Positions 1 through 9,031 are shown, counted from the stretch's first letter. The stretch: DNA of 64,000 nt from RI-43 sp033764725 (GCA_033764725.1 JANRIR010000073.1:33994-97993), one strand, 5' to 3'. Numbers and translations are program-made. The notes: a model not told the origin generated them from the letters alone.

Positions 1-1016
1 ATCGCCACGCCATAGGCGCCGACGCCGGCGGCGAAGAACATGTAGCCGAGCTGCGAACACGTCGAATACGCCACGACGCGCTTGATGTCGTTCTGCGCCA
101 GACCCACGGTGGCCGCGAAAAACGCCGTGATCGCGCCGATGATGGTGACGAAGCCGGCCGCGTTCGGCGCGAGTTCGAACAGGTCCGAGCAGCGGCACAC
201 CATGAACACGCCCGCCGTCACCATGGTGGCGGCGTGGATCAGCGCCGACACGGGCGTTGGGCCCTCCATCGCGTCGGGCAGCCACACATGCAGGAAGAAT
301 TGCGCGCTCTTGCCCATCGCGCCGATGAACAGGAGCACCGCGATCGTCTCGACCGCCGGAACCTGCAGTGCGCCCACCACGAGCATCAGATCAGGCCGGG
401 CCTCCGCGGCGGCGAACACCTCGTCGAAGCGGATTGAGCCATAGCAGAAGAACGCCGCCATGATGCCGAGCGCGAAGCCGAAATCGCCTACGCGATTGAC
501 CACGAACGCCTTGATCGCGGCGTCATTGGCGGAGCGCTTGTCGAACCAGAAGCCGATCAGCAGATAGGACGCGACGCCCACGCCCTCCCAGCCGAAGAAC
601 ATCTGCAGGAAGTCGTTCGCAGTCACCAGCGCGAGCATCGCGAACGTGACGAAGGACAGATACGAAAAGAAGCGCGCCTTGTGCGGATCCTCGGCCATGT
701 AGCCGATGGAATAGACATGCACGAGGAACGACACGCTCGTGACGACGACGAGCATCACGGCCGAGAGCGCGTCGATGCGCACCGACCACGTGGAGCTGAA
801 GCCGCCGACATCGATGAAGCGGAACAGCTCGATGACGCGCGCGTCGCCCCCGAACCAGGTGAAGTCGGCGAAAATGTACAGCGACAGCGCCAGCGCCACG
901 CCGACCGACGCCGTCGTCACCGCCATCGCCAGGCGATCGCCCAGATAGCGCTGGAACAGGCCCGCGATGAGCGCGCCGAGCAGCGGCGACAAGACGACGA
1001 TGGGCTCGAACGGCAT
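1..1016 (-). CDS. nuoL: NADH-quinone oxidoreductase subunit L (partial)
   Basis: Antiporter-like proton-pumping subunit of respiratory complex I in the inner membrane. About 338 N-terminal residues are visible (start MPFEPIVVLSP); the C-terminus lies beyond position 1. Successive hydrophobic helices and the conserved core segments FFGWEGVG and FLHVWLPDAMEGPTPVSALIH are characteristic of NuoL/ND5. The ATG at 1016 lies 3 bases after the nuoK stop, so it is the last visible gene of the nuo operon. The full protein is normally above 600 residues. Confidence 0.95.
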   Translation of the reverse strand, partial: MPFEPIVVLSPLLGALIAGLFQRYLGDRLAMAVTTASVGVALALSLYIFADFTWFGGDARVIELFRFIDVGGFSSTWSVRIDALSAVMLVVVTSVSFLVHVYSIGYMAEDPHKARFFSYLSFVTFAMLALVTANDFLQMFFGWEGVGVASYLLIGFWFDKRSANDAAIKAFVVNRVGDFGFALGIMAAFFCYGSIRFDEVFAAAEARPDLMLVVGALQVPAVETIAVLLFIGAMGKSAQFFLHVWLPDAMEGPTPVSALIHAATMVTAGVFMVCRCSDLFELAPNAAGFVTIIGAITAFFAATVGLAQNDIKRVVAYSTCSQLGYMFFAAGVGAYGVA

Positions 1017-1019
1017 CCG

Positions 1020-1328
1020 TCAGCCCTTCATCAAATTGATGTCTTCGACGGCGATGCCGCCGCGATTGCGGAAATAGGTGACCAGGATGGCGAGGCCGAC
1101 GGCGGCCTCTGCGGCCGCGACCGTCAACACCATCATGGCGAAGATCTGCCCCTCCAGATTGTTCAGGAAGGCGGAGAAGGCGACGAGGTTGATGTTCACC
1201 GAGAGCAGCACAAGCTCGATCGACATCAGGATGACGATGACGTTCTTGCGATTCACGAAAATGCCGAACACGCCGATCGTGAACAGCGCGGCGGCGACGA
1301 ACAGATAATGCTCCAGCCCGATCTGCAT
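1020..1328 (-). CDS. nuoK: NADH-quinone oxidoreductase subunit K
   Basis: Small membrane subunit of complex I, 102 residues, the usual family length. Three hydrophobic helices are visible, starting MQIGLEHYLFVAAALFTIG, with the conserved acidic residue in the segment MSIELVLLSVNINLV. It follows nuoJ by 4 bases and precedes nuoL by 3 bases, so co-transcription and translational coupling are expected. Confidence 0.96.
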   Translation of the reverse strand: MQIGLEHYLFVAAALFTIGVFGIFVNRKNVIVILMSIELVLLSVNINLVAFSAFLNNLEGQIFAMMVLTVAAAEAAVGLAILVTYFRNRGGIAVEDINLMKG

Positions 1329-1332
1329 CGCC

Positions 1333-1953
1333 TCAGCCCTCTGCGCCCAGGCCCTGGCCGGGCTTGACGTCCTTCAGCTCCACGCCCTGTGCGCGCCGGC
1401 GTCCGACCTGGGCGGCGACGTCCTGACGGCGCACGCCGGGGCGCTCGCGCAAGGTCAGCACGATGGCGCCGACCATCGCCACGAACAGCACCATGCCGGC
1501 GAGCTGAAACACGACGATATAATCCGTGTAGAGCACGCGCCCGATGGCTTCGGCGTTGGTGACGCCGCTCTCGGCCGCAAGCGGCGTGGCGGGACGGCCT
1601 TGCGCGGCCTGCATGGCGGCGTTCGAGATGAGGCCAAGCTCGGCGAACATGGCGAGCGCCACCAGCGCGCCCAGGGGCAGATAATTCAGAAAACCCGATT
1701 TCAGTTCGGCGAAATCGACGTCGAGCATCATGACGACGAACAGAAACAACACCGCCACCGCGCCGACATAGACGACCACCAGCAGCATCGCGAGAAATTC
1801 CGCGCCCATGAGCACGAACAGACCTGCGGCGGTGAAGAAGGTGAGGATGAGGAACAGCACCGAATGCACCGGGTTGCGCGCGGAGATCACCCCGAACGCA
1901 GAGACCACCGCGGTCGCCGCCAGCGCATAGAAGGCGAAAGCCGAAGCGATCAT
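1333..1953 (-). CDS. nuoJ: NADH-quinone oxidoreductase subunit J
   Basis: Membrane subunit of complex I, 206 residues with five hydrophobic helices. The early segment NPVHSVLFLILTFF and the following GAEFLAMLLVVVYVGAVAV are typical of NuoJ/ND6. The C-terminal 35 residues are charged and probably cytoplasmic. Its ATG overlaps the nuoI stop (ATGA), indicating translational coupling. Confidence 0.96.
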   Translation of the reverse strand: MIASAFAFYALAATAVVSAFGVISARNPVHSVLFLILTFFTAAGLFVLMGAEFLAMLLVVVYVGAVAVLFLFVVMMLDVDFAELKSGFLNYLPLGALVALAMFAELGLISNAAMQAAQGRPATPLAAESGVTNAEAIGRVLYTDYIVVFQLAGMVLFVAMVGAIVLTLRERPGVRRQDVAAQVGRRRAQGVELKDVKPGQGLGAEG

Positions 1954-2438
1954 CGGTAGGGCGCGTCCAGCTCGAGGTTGCGGGCGATTTCACGCTCCCA
2001 GCGGTCGCCGTTCGCGAGCAGGCGCTCCTTGTCGTAGAACAATTCCTCGCGCGTCTCGACGGCGAACTCGAAATTCGGCCCCTCCACGATCGCATCGACG
2101 GGGCACGCCTCCTGGCAGAAGCCGCAATAGATGCACTTCGTCATGTCGATATCGTAGCGCGTGGTGCGGCGGGAGCCATCCTCGCGCGGCTCGGCCTCGA
2201 TGACGATGGCCTGGGCGGGGCAGATCGCCTCGCACAGCTTGCACGCGATGCAGCGCTCCTCGCCGTTGGGATAGCGGCGCAACGCGTGTTCGCCGCGGAA
2301 ACGCGGGCTCAAGGGGTTTTTCTCGAACGGGTAGTTCACGGTCGCCTTGCGGCGGAACATGTATTTGATCCCCAAAGCGAAGCCGCCCAGGAAATCCAGC
2401 ATCAAGGCGCCGCGCGCCGCTTGGAGAAGCCTGTCCAT
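1950..2438 (-). CDS. nuoI: NADH-quinone oxidoreductase subunit I
   Basis: Peripheral-arm subunit carrying two [4Fe-4S] clusters that pass electrons towards NuoB. Two ferredoxin motifs are visible in the 162-residue protein: CIACKLCEAICPAQA and CIYCGFCQEACPVDA. The start at 2438 (MDRLLQAARGAL) was chosen because it lies 7 bases after the nuoH stop and gives the family length; a longer upstream frame reads through the nuoH end and is not needed. It overlaps nuoJ by 4 bases. Confidence 0.95.
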   Translation of the reverse strand: MDRLLQAARGALMLDFLGGFALGIKYMFRRKATVNYPFEKNPLSPRFRGEHALRRYPNGEERCIACKLCEAICPAQAIVIEAEPREDGSRRTTRYDIDMTKCIYCGFCQEACPVDAIVEGPNFEFAVETREELFYDKERLLANGDRWEREIARNLELDAPYR

Positions 2439-2445
2439 CAGAGCC

Positions 2446-3507
2446 TCACACCGCGCCCGCGGCGACCGCCGCGCTTTGGGGCGCCAGGAACGTGACATAG
2501 GCCGCAATCGCCACGACCGCGACGAGCGAGGTCGGCAGGAAAATCTTCCAGCCCAGCCGCATCAATTGATCGTAGCGATAGCGCGGCACGATCGCCTTCA
2601 CCATCGCGAACAGGAAGAACACCCCCCAAAGCTTCGCATAGAAGACGAGGAAGGCGAGGAAGGAATTGTCCACCGGCCCCCAAGGCAGATGCCAGCCGCC
2701 GAGGAACAGGATGTTGATCATCGCGCACATGAGCGCGATGTTCAAATATTCCCCGATCATGAACAGCAGATAGGGCGTGGACGAATACTCCACCTGATAG
2801 CCCGCGACCAGTTCGCTCTCGGCCTCTGGCAGGTCGAAGGGCGGGCGGTTGGTTTCCGCCAGCGCCGACACGAAGAAGATCACCAGCATCGGCAGCATGA
2901 CGACCACCGTCGGCGGCGCGAAAGCGTGCCAGGAGAGGATCCCGTCGCGCTGATTGTCGACGATGGCGGTCAAATTGAGCGTGCCCGCCAAAAGCAGCAC
3001 GGTGATGATGATGAAGCCGATCGAGACTTCGTAGCTCACCATTTGCGCCGCGCTGCGCAGGCCGCCGAGGAAGGGATATTTCGAGTTCGACGCCCAGCCG
3101 CCCATGATGATGCCGTAAACGCCGAGCGACGAGATCGCGAACAGGTAAAGGATCCCGACATTGAGGTCGGAGACCACCCATCCCGGCGCCAGCGGCACCA
3201 CCGCCCACGCCGCAAACGCCAACGTGAACGTCAGCCAGGGCGCCAGGATGAACACCGTCTTATTGGCGCCTGCGGGAATGATGATTTCCTTGAGCACGAA
3301 CTTGAAGAAGTCCGCAAAGCTCTGCAGCAGCCCAAACGGGCCCACGACGTTGGGGCCCTTGCGCAGCATCACCGCCGCCCAGACCTTGCGGTCGAAGAGC
3401 AGCAGAAACGCCAGCGACAAAAGCAGCATGACCATCACGGCCAGGATCTGGCCGACGCCCAGCCACACGCCCCAGACAGGGCCGTATTGCGCAATCAGGT
3501 CGCTCAT
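2446..3507 (-). CDS. nuoH: NADH-quinone oxidoreductase subunit H
   Basis: Membrane subunit next to the quinone site of complex I, 353 residues and about eight helices. The NuoH/ND1 signatures DRKVWAAVMLRKGPNVVGPFGLLQ and AETNRPPFDLPEAESELVAGY are present in full. The ATG overlaps the stop of the upstream DUF3291 gene (ATGA). Confidence 0.96.
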   Translation of the reverse strand: MSDLIAQYGPVWGVWLGVGQILAVMVMLLLSLAFLLLFDRKVWAAVMLRKGPNVVGPFGLLQSFADFFKFVLKEIIIPAGANKTVFILAPWLTFTLAFAAWAVVPLAPGWVVSDLNVGILYLFAISSLGVYGIIMGGWASNSKYPFLGGLRSAAQMVSYEVSIGFIIITVLLLAGTLNLTAIVDNQRDGILSWHAFAPPTVVVMLPMLVIFFVSALAETNRPPFDLPEAESELVAGYQVEYSSTPYLLFMIGEYLNIALMCAMINILFLGGWHLPWGPVDNSFLAFLVFYAKLWGVFFLFAMVKAIVPRYRYDQLMRLGWKIFLPTSLVAVVAIAAYVTFLAPQSAAVAAGAV

Positions 3508-3980
3508 GACGCGTGCGCCATGGCGCGCCGCGCCGCCGCCAGACGCTCTACGCCGATCAGCTGCTCCCAGCCGAACGCGTGCTCGCTCGCGCCTTCACGG
3601 CGATAGCGCTCAAGCCGCGCCATGGCCTCTGCAGCGCTCGGGTGCGCACCCTCCGCCACGCGCCACATCACGACATGGGCGCTGTCCATCGCGTCGAACC
3701 ATTCGCGCCGCCGCGCATAAAAGCGCTGGTGAACCGTGTGGAAGACGAACCGCTCAAGCGCCTCTGCGCTCTCCCATACCGACACATTGATCAGCAGCAG
3801 CGGGTCGTCGTCGACGCGAATGCCGGTCGCGTCGCCGGCGTCGTCCTTGAGCCGCCACATAAAGCCCGGCGAGCGCTCGGCCAGCGCATTGATCCGCTCG
3901 AGATTGTTCGCGAAATCGGCCGAACGCGGATCGTCCAACGGATGGCGCAGGCGGGCGATGTTCAGTTCCGCGATCGGCAT
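3504..3980 (-). CDS. DUF3291 family protein
   Basis: Protein of 158 residues resembling the DUF3291 family, small alpha+beta-barrel proteins related to antibiotic-biosynthesis monooxygenases. Visible marks are the start MPIAELNIARLRHPLDDPR, the strand LLLINVSVWESAEALERFVF and the block HTVHQRFYARRREWF. No catalytic function is established. The start at 3980 lies 4 bases after the nuoG stop and the stop overlaps nuoH, so it is embedded in the nuo operon. Whether it serves complex I is unknown. Confidence 0.8.
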   Translation of the reverse strand: MPIAELNIARLRHPLDDPRSADFANNLERINALAERSPGFMWRLKDDAGDATGIRVDDDPLLLINVSVWESAEALERFVFHTVHQRFYARRREWFDAMDSAHVVMWRVAEGAHPSAAEAMARLERYRREGASEHAFGWEQLIGVERLAAARRAMAHAS

Positions 3981-3984
3981 GGCG

Positions 3985-6099
3985 CTACTCCGCCGCCACG
4001 CGCGCGGCGCCGTGCGCGGCGCGCGCCTGCGCGCACGCCGCCATCGTCTTGGAGGCGCGCGCGATCGGGTTGGAGAAATAGAAATCCGCCACCGCAGAGC
4101 GGAACGGCGCGTCGCGCATGGCGCCGGCGGCGCCAAGCTTGGCGGGATCGAAGCCGGCCGCCTCGGCCGCGCCGGGCGCATAATCGACCTGCCCGAAGCT
4201 TGGATGCTCGGCGATCATGCGCGCGCGCAGGGCGGCGAGATCGTCATACGGCAGCGTCTTGTCGAGACGCGCCGAGAGCGCGCGCAGGATCGCCCAATCT
4301 TCGCGCGCTTCGCCCTTCGGGAACACCGCGCGGCGGCCATATTGGACGCGGCCTTCGGTGTTCACCCAGGTCGCGTCCTTCTCGGTGTAGGCCGCGGCCG
4401 GCAGGACGATGTCGGCGCGATGGGCGCCCGCGTCGCCATGGCTGCCGAGATAGATCACCACGCCACGCCCCGGGGCAGGCAGCGTCAAATCGTCGGCGTT
4501 CAGCAGCAGCAGCGCATCGAGCGTGCCGGCGTTGCACGCCTCCACCATCTCGCTCGCATCGAGGCCGCCGGATTTCGGCGTGAAGCCCAGATCGAGGCCG
4601 GCGACGCGCGCGGCGGCGGTGTGCAGCACGCAGAAGCCGTTCCAGCCCTCGTCCGGCTTCACAACGCCGACCGCGGCGGCGAGTTCGCCGGCTGCACGCA
4701 ACACCTGCGCGCTATCGCTGCGCGTCAACGCCCCCTGCCCGATCACGATCATCGGGCGCTTGGCCTGCTTCAGCACGTCGGCGAAGCCGCCGCCCTGCGC
4801 GAGTTCCGTAAGCGCAGACGGGCCGGCGCCGAGATGGGCGTAGCGATAGGTGAGGTCGGCCGCCTCGCCGATCACGCCGATCGCGGCGTCGCGCTTCAGC
4901 CACGCGCGGCGGATGCGGGCGTTGAGCGTCGGCGCCTCGATGCGCGGATTGGTCCCGATCAGCAGGATCGCGTCGGCCTCGTCGATCCCCGCGACCGACG
5001 CGTTGAACAGCCAGCTCTGACGCGGACCGGCGCCGAGCACGGTTCCGTCCGGCCGGCAATCGCGATTGGGCGAGCCGAGCGCGCCAAACAGATCGAGCGC
5101 GGCCTTCATGCTTTCCGCGCAGGCGAGGTCGCCCGCGATGACGCCGATGCGGCGCGGATCGCCGCCGAGCGCGCGCGCGGCGGCGTCGAGCGCCTCGTCC
5201 CAGCGCGCCGGACGCAGCGCGCCGTCGACGCGCACATAAGGCCTGTCAAGCCGTTGGCGCTGCAGGCCGTCGACGGCGAAGCGCGTCTTGTCGGAGATCC
5301 ATTCCTCGTTGATCTCGTCGTTCACGCGCGGCAGCGCGCGCAGCACCTGATCGCCGCGTGCATCGATGCGGATGTTCGCGCCGAGCGCGTCCATCACGTC
5401 GACCGTTTCGGTTTTGCGCAACTCCCAGGGCCGCGCGTTGAAGGCGTAAGGCCGCGACGTCAGCGCGCCGACGGGGCACAGATCAATCACGTTGGCCGAC
5501 AATTCCGACGTGAGCGCGGCTTCCAGATAGGTGGTGATCTCCATGTCCTCGCCGCGCCCCGTGGCGCCGAGCTCGGGCACGCCGGCGATCTCCTGGGCGA
5601 AGCGGACGCAGCGCGTGCATTGGATGCAGCGCGTCATCACCGTTTTGACGAGCGGGCCCATGTGTTTTTCTTCGACCGCGCGCTTGTTCTCGTCGAAGCG
5701 CGAGGCGCCGCGGCCATAGGCCATCGACTGGTCCTGCAGATCGCATTCCCCGCCCTGATCGCAGATCGGGCAATCGAGCGGGTGATTGATGAGCAGAAAC
5801 TCCATCACGCCCTCGCGCGCCTTCTTCACGGCGGGCGATGCGGTGATCAATTCGTTGAGCGCGCCCTCCTTCGCGGGCGGCAGATCGCGCACCTGCTGGG
5901 CGCACGAGGCCACCGGCTTGGGGCCCAGGCGCCCGCCGACCTTCACCTCGATCAGGCACATGCGGCAATTGCCGGCGATCGACAGCCGCTCGTGATAGCA
6001 AAAACGCGGAATCTCGACGCCCGCCGCTTCGCAGGCCTGCAGCAGAGTGAACTCAGGCGGGACGTCGACTTCAACGCTGTCGACGAGAATCTTCGTCAT
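3985..6099 (-). CDS. nuoG: NADH-quinone oxidoreductase subunit G
   Basis: Largest peripheral-arm subunit of complex I, 704 residues. The N-terminal [2Fe-2S] domain has the FCYHERLSIAGNCRMCLIEV pattern (about residues 33-52). The His-Cys3 cluster follows as HPLDCPICDQGGEC (about 106-119), then a [4Fe-4S] motif CIQCTRCVRFAQEIAG and a later CPVGAL. The remainder is a molybdopterin-oxidoreductase-like domain that binds no cofactor in this family. Start MTKILVDSVEVDVP. The gene upstream in the transcription direction is a methyltransferase, 141 bp away. Confidence 0.96.
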   Translation of the reverse strand: MTKILVDSVEVDVPPEFTLLQACEAAGVEIPRFCYHERLSIAGNCRMCLIEVKVGGRLGPKPVASCAQQVRDLPPAKEGALNELITASPAVKKAREGVMEFLLINHPLDCPICDQGGECDLQDQSMAYGRGASRFDENKRAVEEKHMGPLVKTVMTRCIQCTRCVRFAQEIAGVPELGATGRGEDMEITTYLEAALTSELSANVIDLCPVGALTSRPYAFNARPWELRKTETVDVMDALGANIRIDARGDQVLRALPRVNDEINEEWISDKTRFAVDGLQRQRLDRPYVRVDGALRPARWDEALDAAARALGGDPRRIGVIAGDLACAESMKAALDLFGALGSPNRDCRPDGTVLGAGPRQSWLFNASVAGIDEADAILLIGTNPRIEAPTLNARIRRAWLKRDAAIGVIGEAADLTYRYAHLGAGPSALTELAQGGGFADVLKQAKRPMIVIGQGALTRSDSAQVLRAAGELAAAVGVVKPDEGWNGFCVLHTAAARVAGLDLGFTPKSGGLDASEMVEACNAGTLDALLLLNADDLTLPAPGRGVVIYLGSHGDAGAHRADIVLPAAAYTEKDATWVNTEGRVQYGRRAVFPKGEAREDWAILRALSARLDKTLPYDDLAALRARMIAEHPSFGQVDYAPGAAEAAGFDPAKLGAAGAMRDAPFRSAVADFYFSNPIARASKTMAACAQARAAHGAARVAAE

Positions 6100-6240
6100 G
6101 ATGCGGCCGGTGAAATTTCGCCGCAGGGGATGGACGATTTGCGGCGCCGCATCAAGGGGGCGGCGTGCGCTCTAGCGTCGCCACCCCCGTTCGAACGACT
6201 ATAGGCATTGGTTCCTAGGCATTGCGTCGCGCGGCATCCC

Positions 6241-7182
6241 TCAACGGGCCGACATGATCTCCTTGCGGCCATTGCGCCAAAGCTGCAGAAGGCGCGGGCC
6301 GAGCATCCAGTTGCGCCCGCTGGCGATGGTGGCCATCCGGTCGAGCGGCAAGGCGGCGACGGCCTCAGGCGGCCGCGACACGTAGAGTTCGGCAAACAAC
6401 AGGCCCTCGGCCTCGAACCCCTCTGCGTTGACCCCGCGGCGCTCCAACAGGTCCAACACATCGGCGGCCTCAGCGGCGTCACGAAAGCGGCGCTGGAGAA
6501 AGGCGGCCGAGCTGAGCTTCTCCGTCATCAGCCCCATCCGCGCGAGGCGATCGGTGACGGGCGCGTAATCGACCATGCGCAGCACGAACGAGACGATCCA
6601 TGGCGGGCGCGTCGGCTGCGCGGCGATGTGGGCGAACGTTTTCTGCGTGACGTAGCCCACGGCGCCGGTCGACACCACGATATCGACCCCCTCCAGCATG
6701 GCGCAGGCGCCCGCGCTGGGCGCGGCGCGTTCGAAATTCTCCGCGATTCCGGCGTCCAACAGGCCAACGGCCTCTGCATAGGCGAGCGCCGGCTGCGAAC
6801 TGTCGAGGCCGATCATCCGCTCCGAGCGCGTGCGCGGCCAGGATTGAAAATAGCAACGGTCGAGGCGCTGCAAGTCCTCGGTGGCGAGGCTCAGCATCTC
6901 GCGGCGCGCATAGCGGCGTCGGATCATGTCGAACGTCAACGGATAGCGCATCAGCGCCGCGTTGATGCCGTATGAGGCGCCGATGTCGAGGATGGTCGCG
7001 GAACGTCCAGATTGCGCGCGCCAAGCGTCCGCGATCTGCCTGATGATCGGTCGGGCCAGATCGGGGATCGCGTAGTCGAGAGACCCCAAGGTGGAATAAT
7101 AGGCGCGCGGATCGGCGCTCACATAGATATCGTCGAACGACGCCTTGACCGCGTTGACGTCGATGCTGTGCGTTGACTTCAT
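6241..7182 (-). CDS. Class I SAM-dependent methyltransferase-like protein
   Basis: Protein of 313 residues. A Rossmann-type SAM-binding motif I, TILDIGASYGINAALM, lies at about residues 43-58, and a later strand VDIVVSTGAVGYV fits the methyltransferase fold. The substrate cannot be inferred. The start at 7182 (MKSTHSIDVNAVKASF) is preceded by AGGAG with 7-base spacing; a longer frame to 7329 has no ribosome site and an unstructured N-terminus. It lies between nuoG and a dienelactone hydrolase gene inside the nuo cluster. Confidence 0.75.
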   Translation of the reverse strand: MKSTHSIDVNAVKASFDDIYVSADPRAYYSTLGSLDYAIPDLARPIIRQIADAWRAQSGRSATILDIGASYGINAALMRYPLTFDMIRRRYARREMLSLATEDLQRLDRCYFQSWPRTRSERMIGLDSSQPALAYAEAVGLLDAGIAENFERAAPSAGACAMLEGVDIVVSTGAVGYVTQKTFAHIAAQPTRPPWIVSFVLRMVDYAPVTDRLARMGLMTEKLSSAAFLQRRFRDAAEAADVLDLLERRGVNAEGFEAEGLLFAELYVSRPPEAVAALPLDRMATIASGRNWMLGPRLLQLWRNGRKEIMSAR

Positions 7183-7336
7183 CTCTTTTCTCCTGCGGAC
7201 GCGCGTGAACGAGGTGCAAACGCGCGCGTACGGGGCGGGCCGCCCAAATCGATGCCCAGGACTCCTTGGTGAAGCGCAGGCCTTATAGGCCGCCGCGCGG
7301 CGGAACGCCAAACCGCAGCGCCCTAGCATCCGCCCG

Positions 7337-8134
7337 TCAGATCAGGCGCGCGCGAAAAAACGCAATTATTTCCTCGACTGCGCGGCGCGTCGGCGAGCCC
7401 TGTTCATCGACCAGGTGTGTGGTCACCACCGAATGCGGGCTCTTGAGGAAGGTGTCGGGTTTGGCGGCGGAATCGGGCAGCGTCACGCCCTCGAAGCGCG
7501 GCCCGAAGGTGCGCGACAACGTCTCGAATCGCGCCGCGCGGCACAAGGGATCGCCCGCGAAACGATAGGCGCGGATGGTCAAATCCTCGCGCTCCAGACG
7601 CGCCTTCACCGCCGCCGCATCCTGCGGCGACATCCCCAGCCCGCCCGGCGCGTTCACCGGCAGGGAGGGCTGGCACATCACCGGGGCGACGGTTTCGGGC
7701 TCGATCATCATGGCCACGGAGAAATTGCCGGAAAAGCACATGCCCAGCGCGCCGACGCCCGCGCCGCCGCACTCGGCCTTCGCCGTCTTCGCCAGCGCCG
7801 TCAGCCAGGCGACGATCGGGCTCGTCTTGCCCTCGGAGAGCAGCGTGAATTCTCGCGCGATGCAGGCCCGCGCCATGGACGACAGCGCGTAACCGGCGCC
7901 GTTGGGCTGGCCGGGCCGGCCCAGAAGCGACGGCAGATAGACGCGAAAGCCCGCCTCCCGCACCCAGCGGGCGAAGCGCGCGACTTCCGGGGTGATCCCT
8001 GGAATTTCATGGATGATGATGACGCCCGGGCCGGCGCCGGAAACGAACGTGTCGCGCTCCTCGTCATGGAAGCGCAGCGCGCGTCGCTCGAAATCGCCGA
8101 GCCCGTCCCAGATCTCGCTCACGCCGCGCGCCAT
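7337..8134 (-). CDS. Dienelactone hydrolase family protein
   Basis: Alpha/beta hydrolase of 265 residues. The oxyanion strand GPGVIIIHEIPGITPE and the nucleophile elbow GMCFSGNF, with Cys in place of Ser, match dienelactone hydrolases; the acid (GDPLC region) and the late His are plausibly present (VVTTHLVDEQ). The ATG at 8134 has GGAGG 6 bases upstream, which favours it over in-frame starts at 8140 and 8182. The natural substrate is unknown. It is embedded in the nuo cluster on the same strand. Confidence 0.8.
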   Translation of the reverse strand: MARGVSEIWDGLGDFERRALRFHDEERDTFVSGAGPGVIIIHEIPGITPEVARFARWVREAGFRVYLPSLLGRPGQPNGAGYALSSMARACIAREFTLLSEGKTSPIVAWLTALAKTAKAECGGAGVGALGMCFSGNFSVAMMIEPETVAPVMCQPSLPVNAPGGLGMSPQDAAAVKARLEREDLTIRAYRFAGDPLCRAARFETLSRTFGPRFEGVTLPDSAAKPDTFLKSPHSVVTTHLVDEQGSPTRRAVEEIIAFFRARLI

Positions 8135-8208
8135 CGTCATCCTCCGCGCGCGCATGAAGCGCAGGCGGGCGCGGCCGTGCAAGGGCGGGCTGGTGGGCGC
8201 GTCCGGCC

Positions 8209-8329
8209 CGATCGCCCCCTCAGACCGCTTCGCGGCCAGCTCCCCCGTGAACGGGGGAGCAAAGAGGCGCTGTTTCTTTCCCCGTTTACGGGGGAAGTGG
8301 CCGGCGAAGCCGGTCGAAGGGGGCGATCG
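8209..8329. repeat. Long imperfect inverted repeat
   Basis: Two arms of about 40 bases (8209-8248 and 8288-8329) are imperfect reverse complements: the left begins CGATCGCCCCCT and the right ends GGGGGCGATCG. A nested perfect hairpin CTCCCCCGTGAACGGGGGAG lies at 8240-8259. It fills most of the 8135-8347 gap between two genes of the nuo cluster. It could fold in RNA and attenuate or stabilise transcripts, or be a dispersed palindromic element. The arms are seen; the role is inferred. Confidence 0.7.
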
Positions 8330-8347
8330 AGCGACTACTTTTGCGGT

Positions 8348-8644
8348 CTATATCTTCGTCAGCGCTTCAGGACCGACCACCGTGGTCCACTCGCGCACGC
8401 GCCAGGACGAGACGACGCCGTTCTGCACGTAAGGATCGCCGGCGGCGAAGGCCTCTGCGACCGCCGGCGTCTCGGCCTTGAACAGCAGCATGCCTTCAGG
8501 CGGGTCCTCCGCGAAGGCGCCGCCCAGCACCAGCTCGCCGCGCGCGACGGCGGCGCCGGCATGGGCGATGTGCGCAGCCCGAAACGGCCCCCGCCGCTCG
8601 CGAAAATCCGCTGGATACACATAGAAGAGAACGAAGTGCTTCAT
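8348..8644 (-). CDS. YciI family protein
   Basis: Small 98-residue ferredoxin-like alpha+beta protein. It begins MKHFVLFYVYPADF, has the conserved His/Asp-type region FRAAHIAHAGAAVARGELVLGG, and then a FKAETPAVAEAFAAGDPYV block with the Asp-Pro-Tyr/Phe characteristic of YciI/YCII proteins. Some relatives are dehydrohalogenase-like; the function here is unknown. Its ATG overlaps the stop of the 49-residue upstream membrane-protein gene (ATGA). Confidence 0.85.
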   Translation of the reverse strand: MKHFVLFYVYPADFRERRGPFRAAHIAHAGAAVARGELVLGGAFAEDPPEGMLLFKAETPAVAEAFAAGDPYVQNGVVSSWRVREWTTVVGPEALTKI

Positions 8645-8790
8645 TCGGCGGGGTGGTTGTGCGGCGATCGGGCGGGTGGGCGCGCCCACAACCGCTTTCT
8701 GAGAAGGTCCCAAGCGAACGCAAACGCGCCAAACCCAATCACAAAGGCGGCGAGTTCGAAGAACTGGGCGTTGAGGCCGAAAACCGTCAT
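8641..8790 (-). CDS. Small single-pass membrane protein (49 aa)
   Basis: Short open frame starting MTVFGLNAQFFELAAFVIGF, with one hydrophobic helix (about residues 10-28) and a basic, proline-rich C-terminal tail. Both ends are coupled by ATGA overlaps, to the 80-residue gene before it and the yciI-like gene after it, which strongly supports real translation. No family is recognised. A role in membrane assembly near complex I is speculative. Confidence 0.65.
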   Translation of the reverse strand: MTVFGLNAQFFELAAFVIGFGAFAFAWDLLRKRLWARPPARSPHNHPAE

Positions 8791-9029
8791 GGCCGGTCTT
8801 CCATATCACGGACGAGCAAGCATGCAAAAAGATGGGCGCACCATCCGAGAACCACCATGCCCAACCGGACCGGAACGCTCAATTGCTCGGCGGCGACGGG
8901 ATTGATCAGGTCGCCGACCAACGCCGTCGCCACCAAAGTGATCGCCACCGCGTTGAATGCAGCCCCGCGCAGCTTGCGCTGCTCGTTGCGCGCCTCGCGG
9001 CCGAGCGGAGCGGACCATGGCTCGTTCAC
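8787..9029 (-). CDS. Small two-helix membrane protein (80 aa, GTG start)
   Basis: Starts with GTG at 9029, 2 bases after the nuoF stop, with GGAG 5 bases upstream inside the nuoF end. The first half is charged (REARNEQRKLRG); two hydrophobic helices follow, FNAVAITLVATALVGDLI and LGMVVLGWCAHLFACLLV. The stop overlaps the next ATG. An ATG-only search would miss the correct start. No family is recognised; it looks like a small integral membrane protein co-translated with nuoF. Confidence 0.7.
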   Translation of the reverse strand: MNEPWSAPLGREARNEQRKLRGAAFNAVAITLVATALVGDLINPVAAEQLSVPVRLGMVVLGWCAHLFACLLVRDMEDRP

Positions 9030-9031
9030 AC

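Noticed and set aside
4900..4960. GGATTGGTCCCGATCAG inside nuoG as an operator
   Set aside because: Lies within coding sequence and lacks the second half-site; expected by chance in GC-rich coding DNA.
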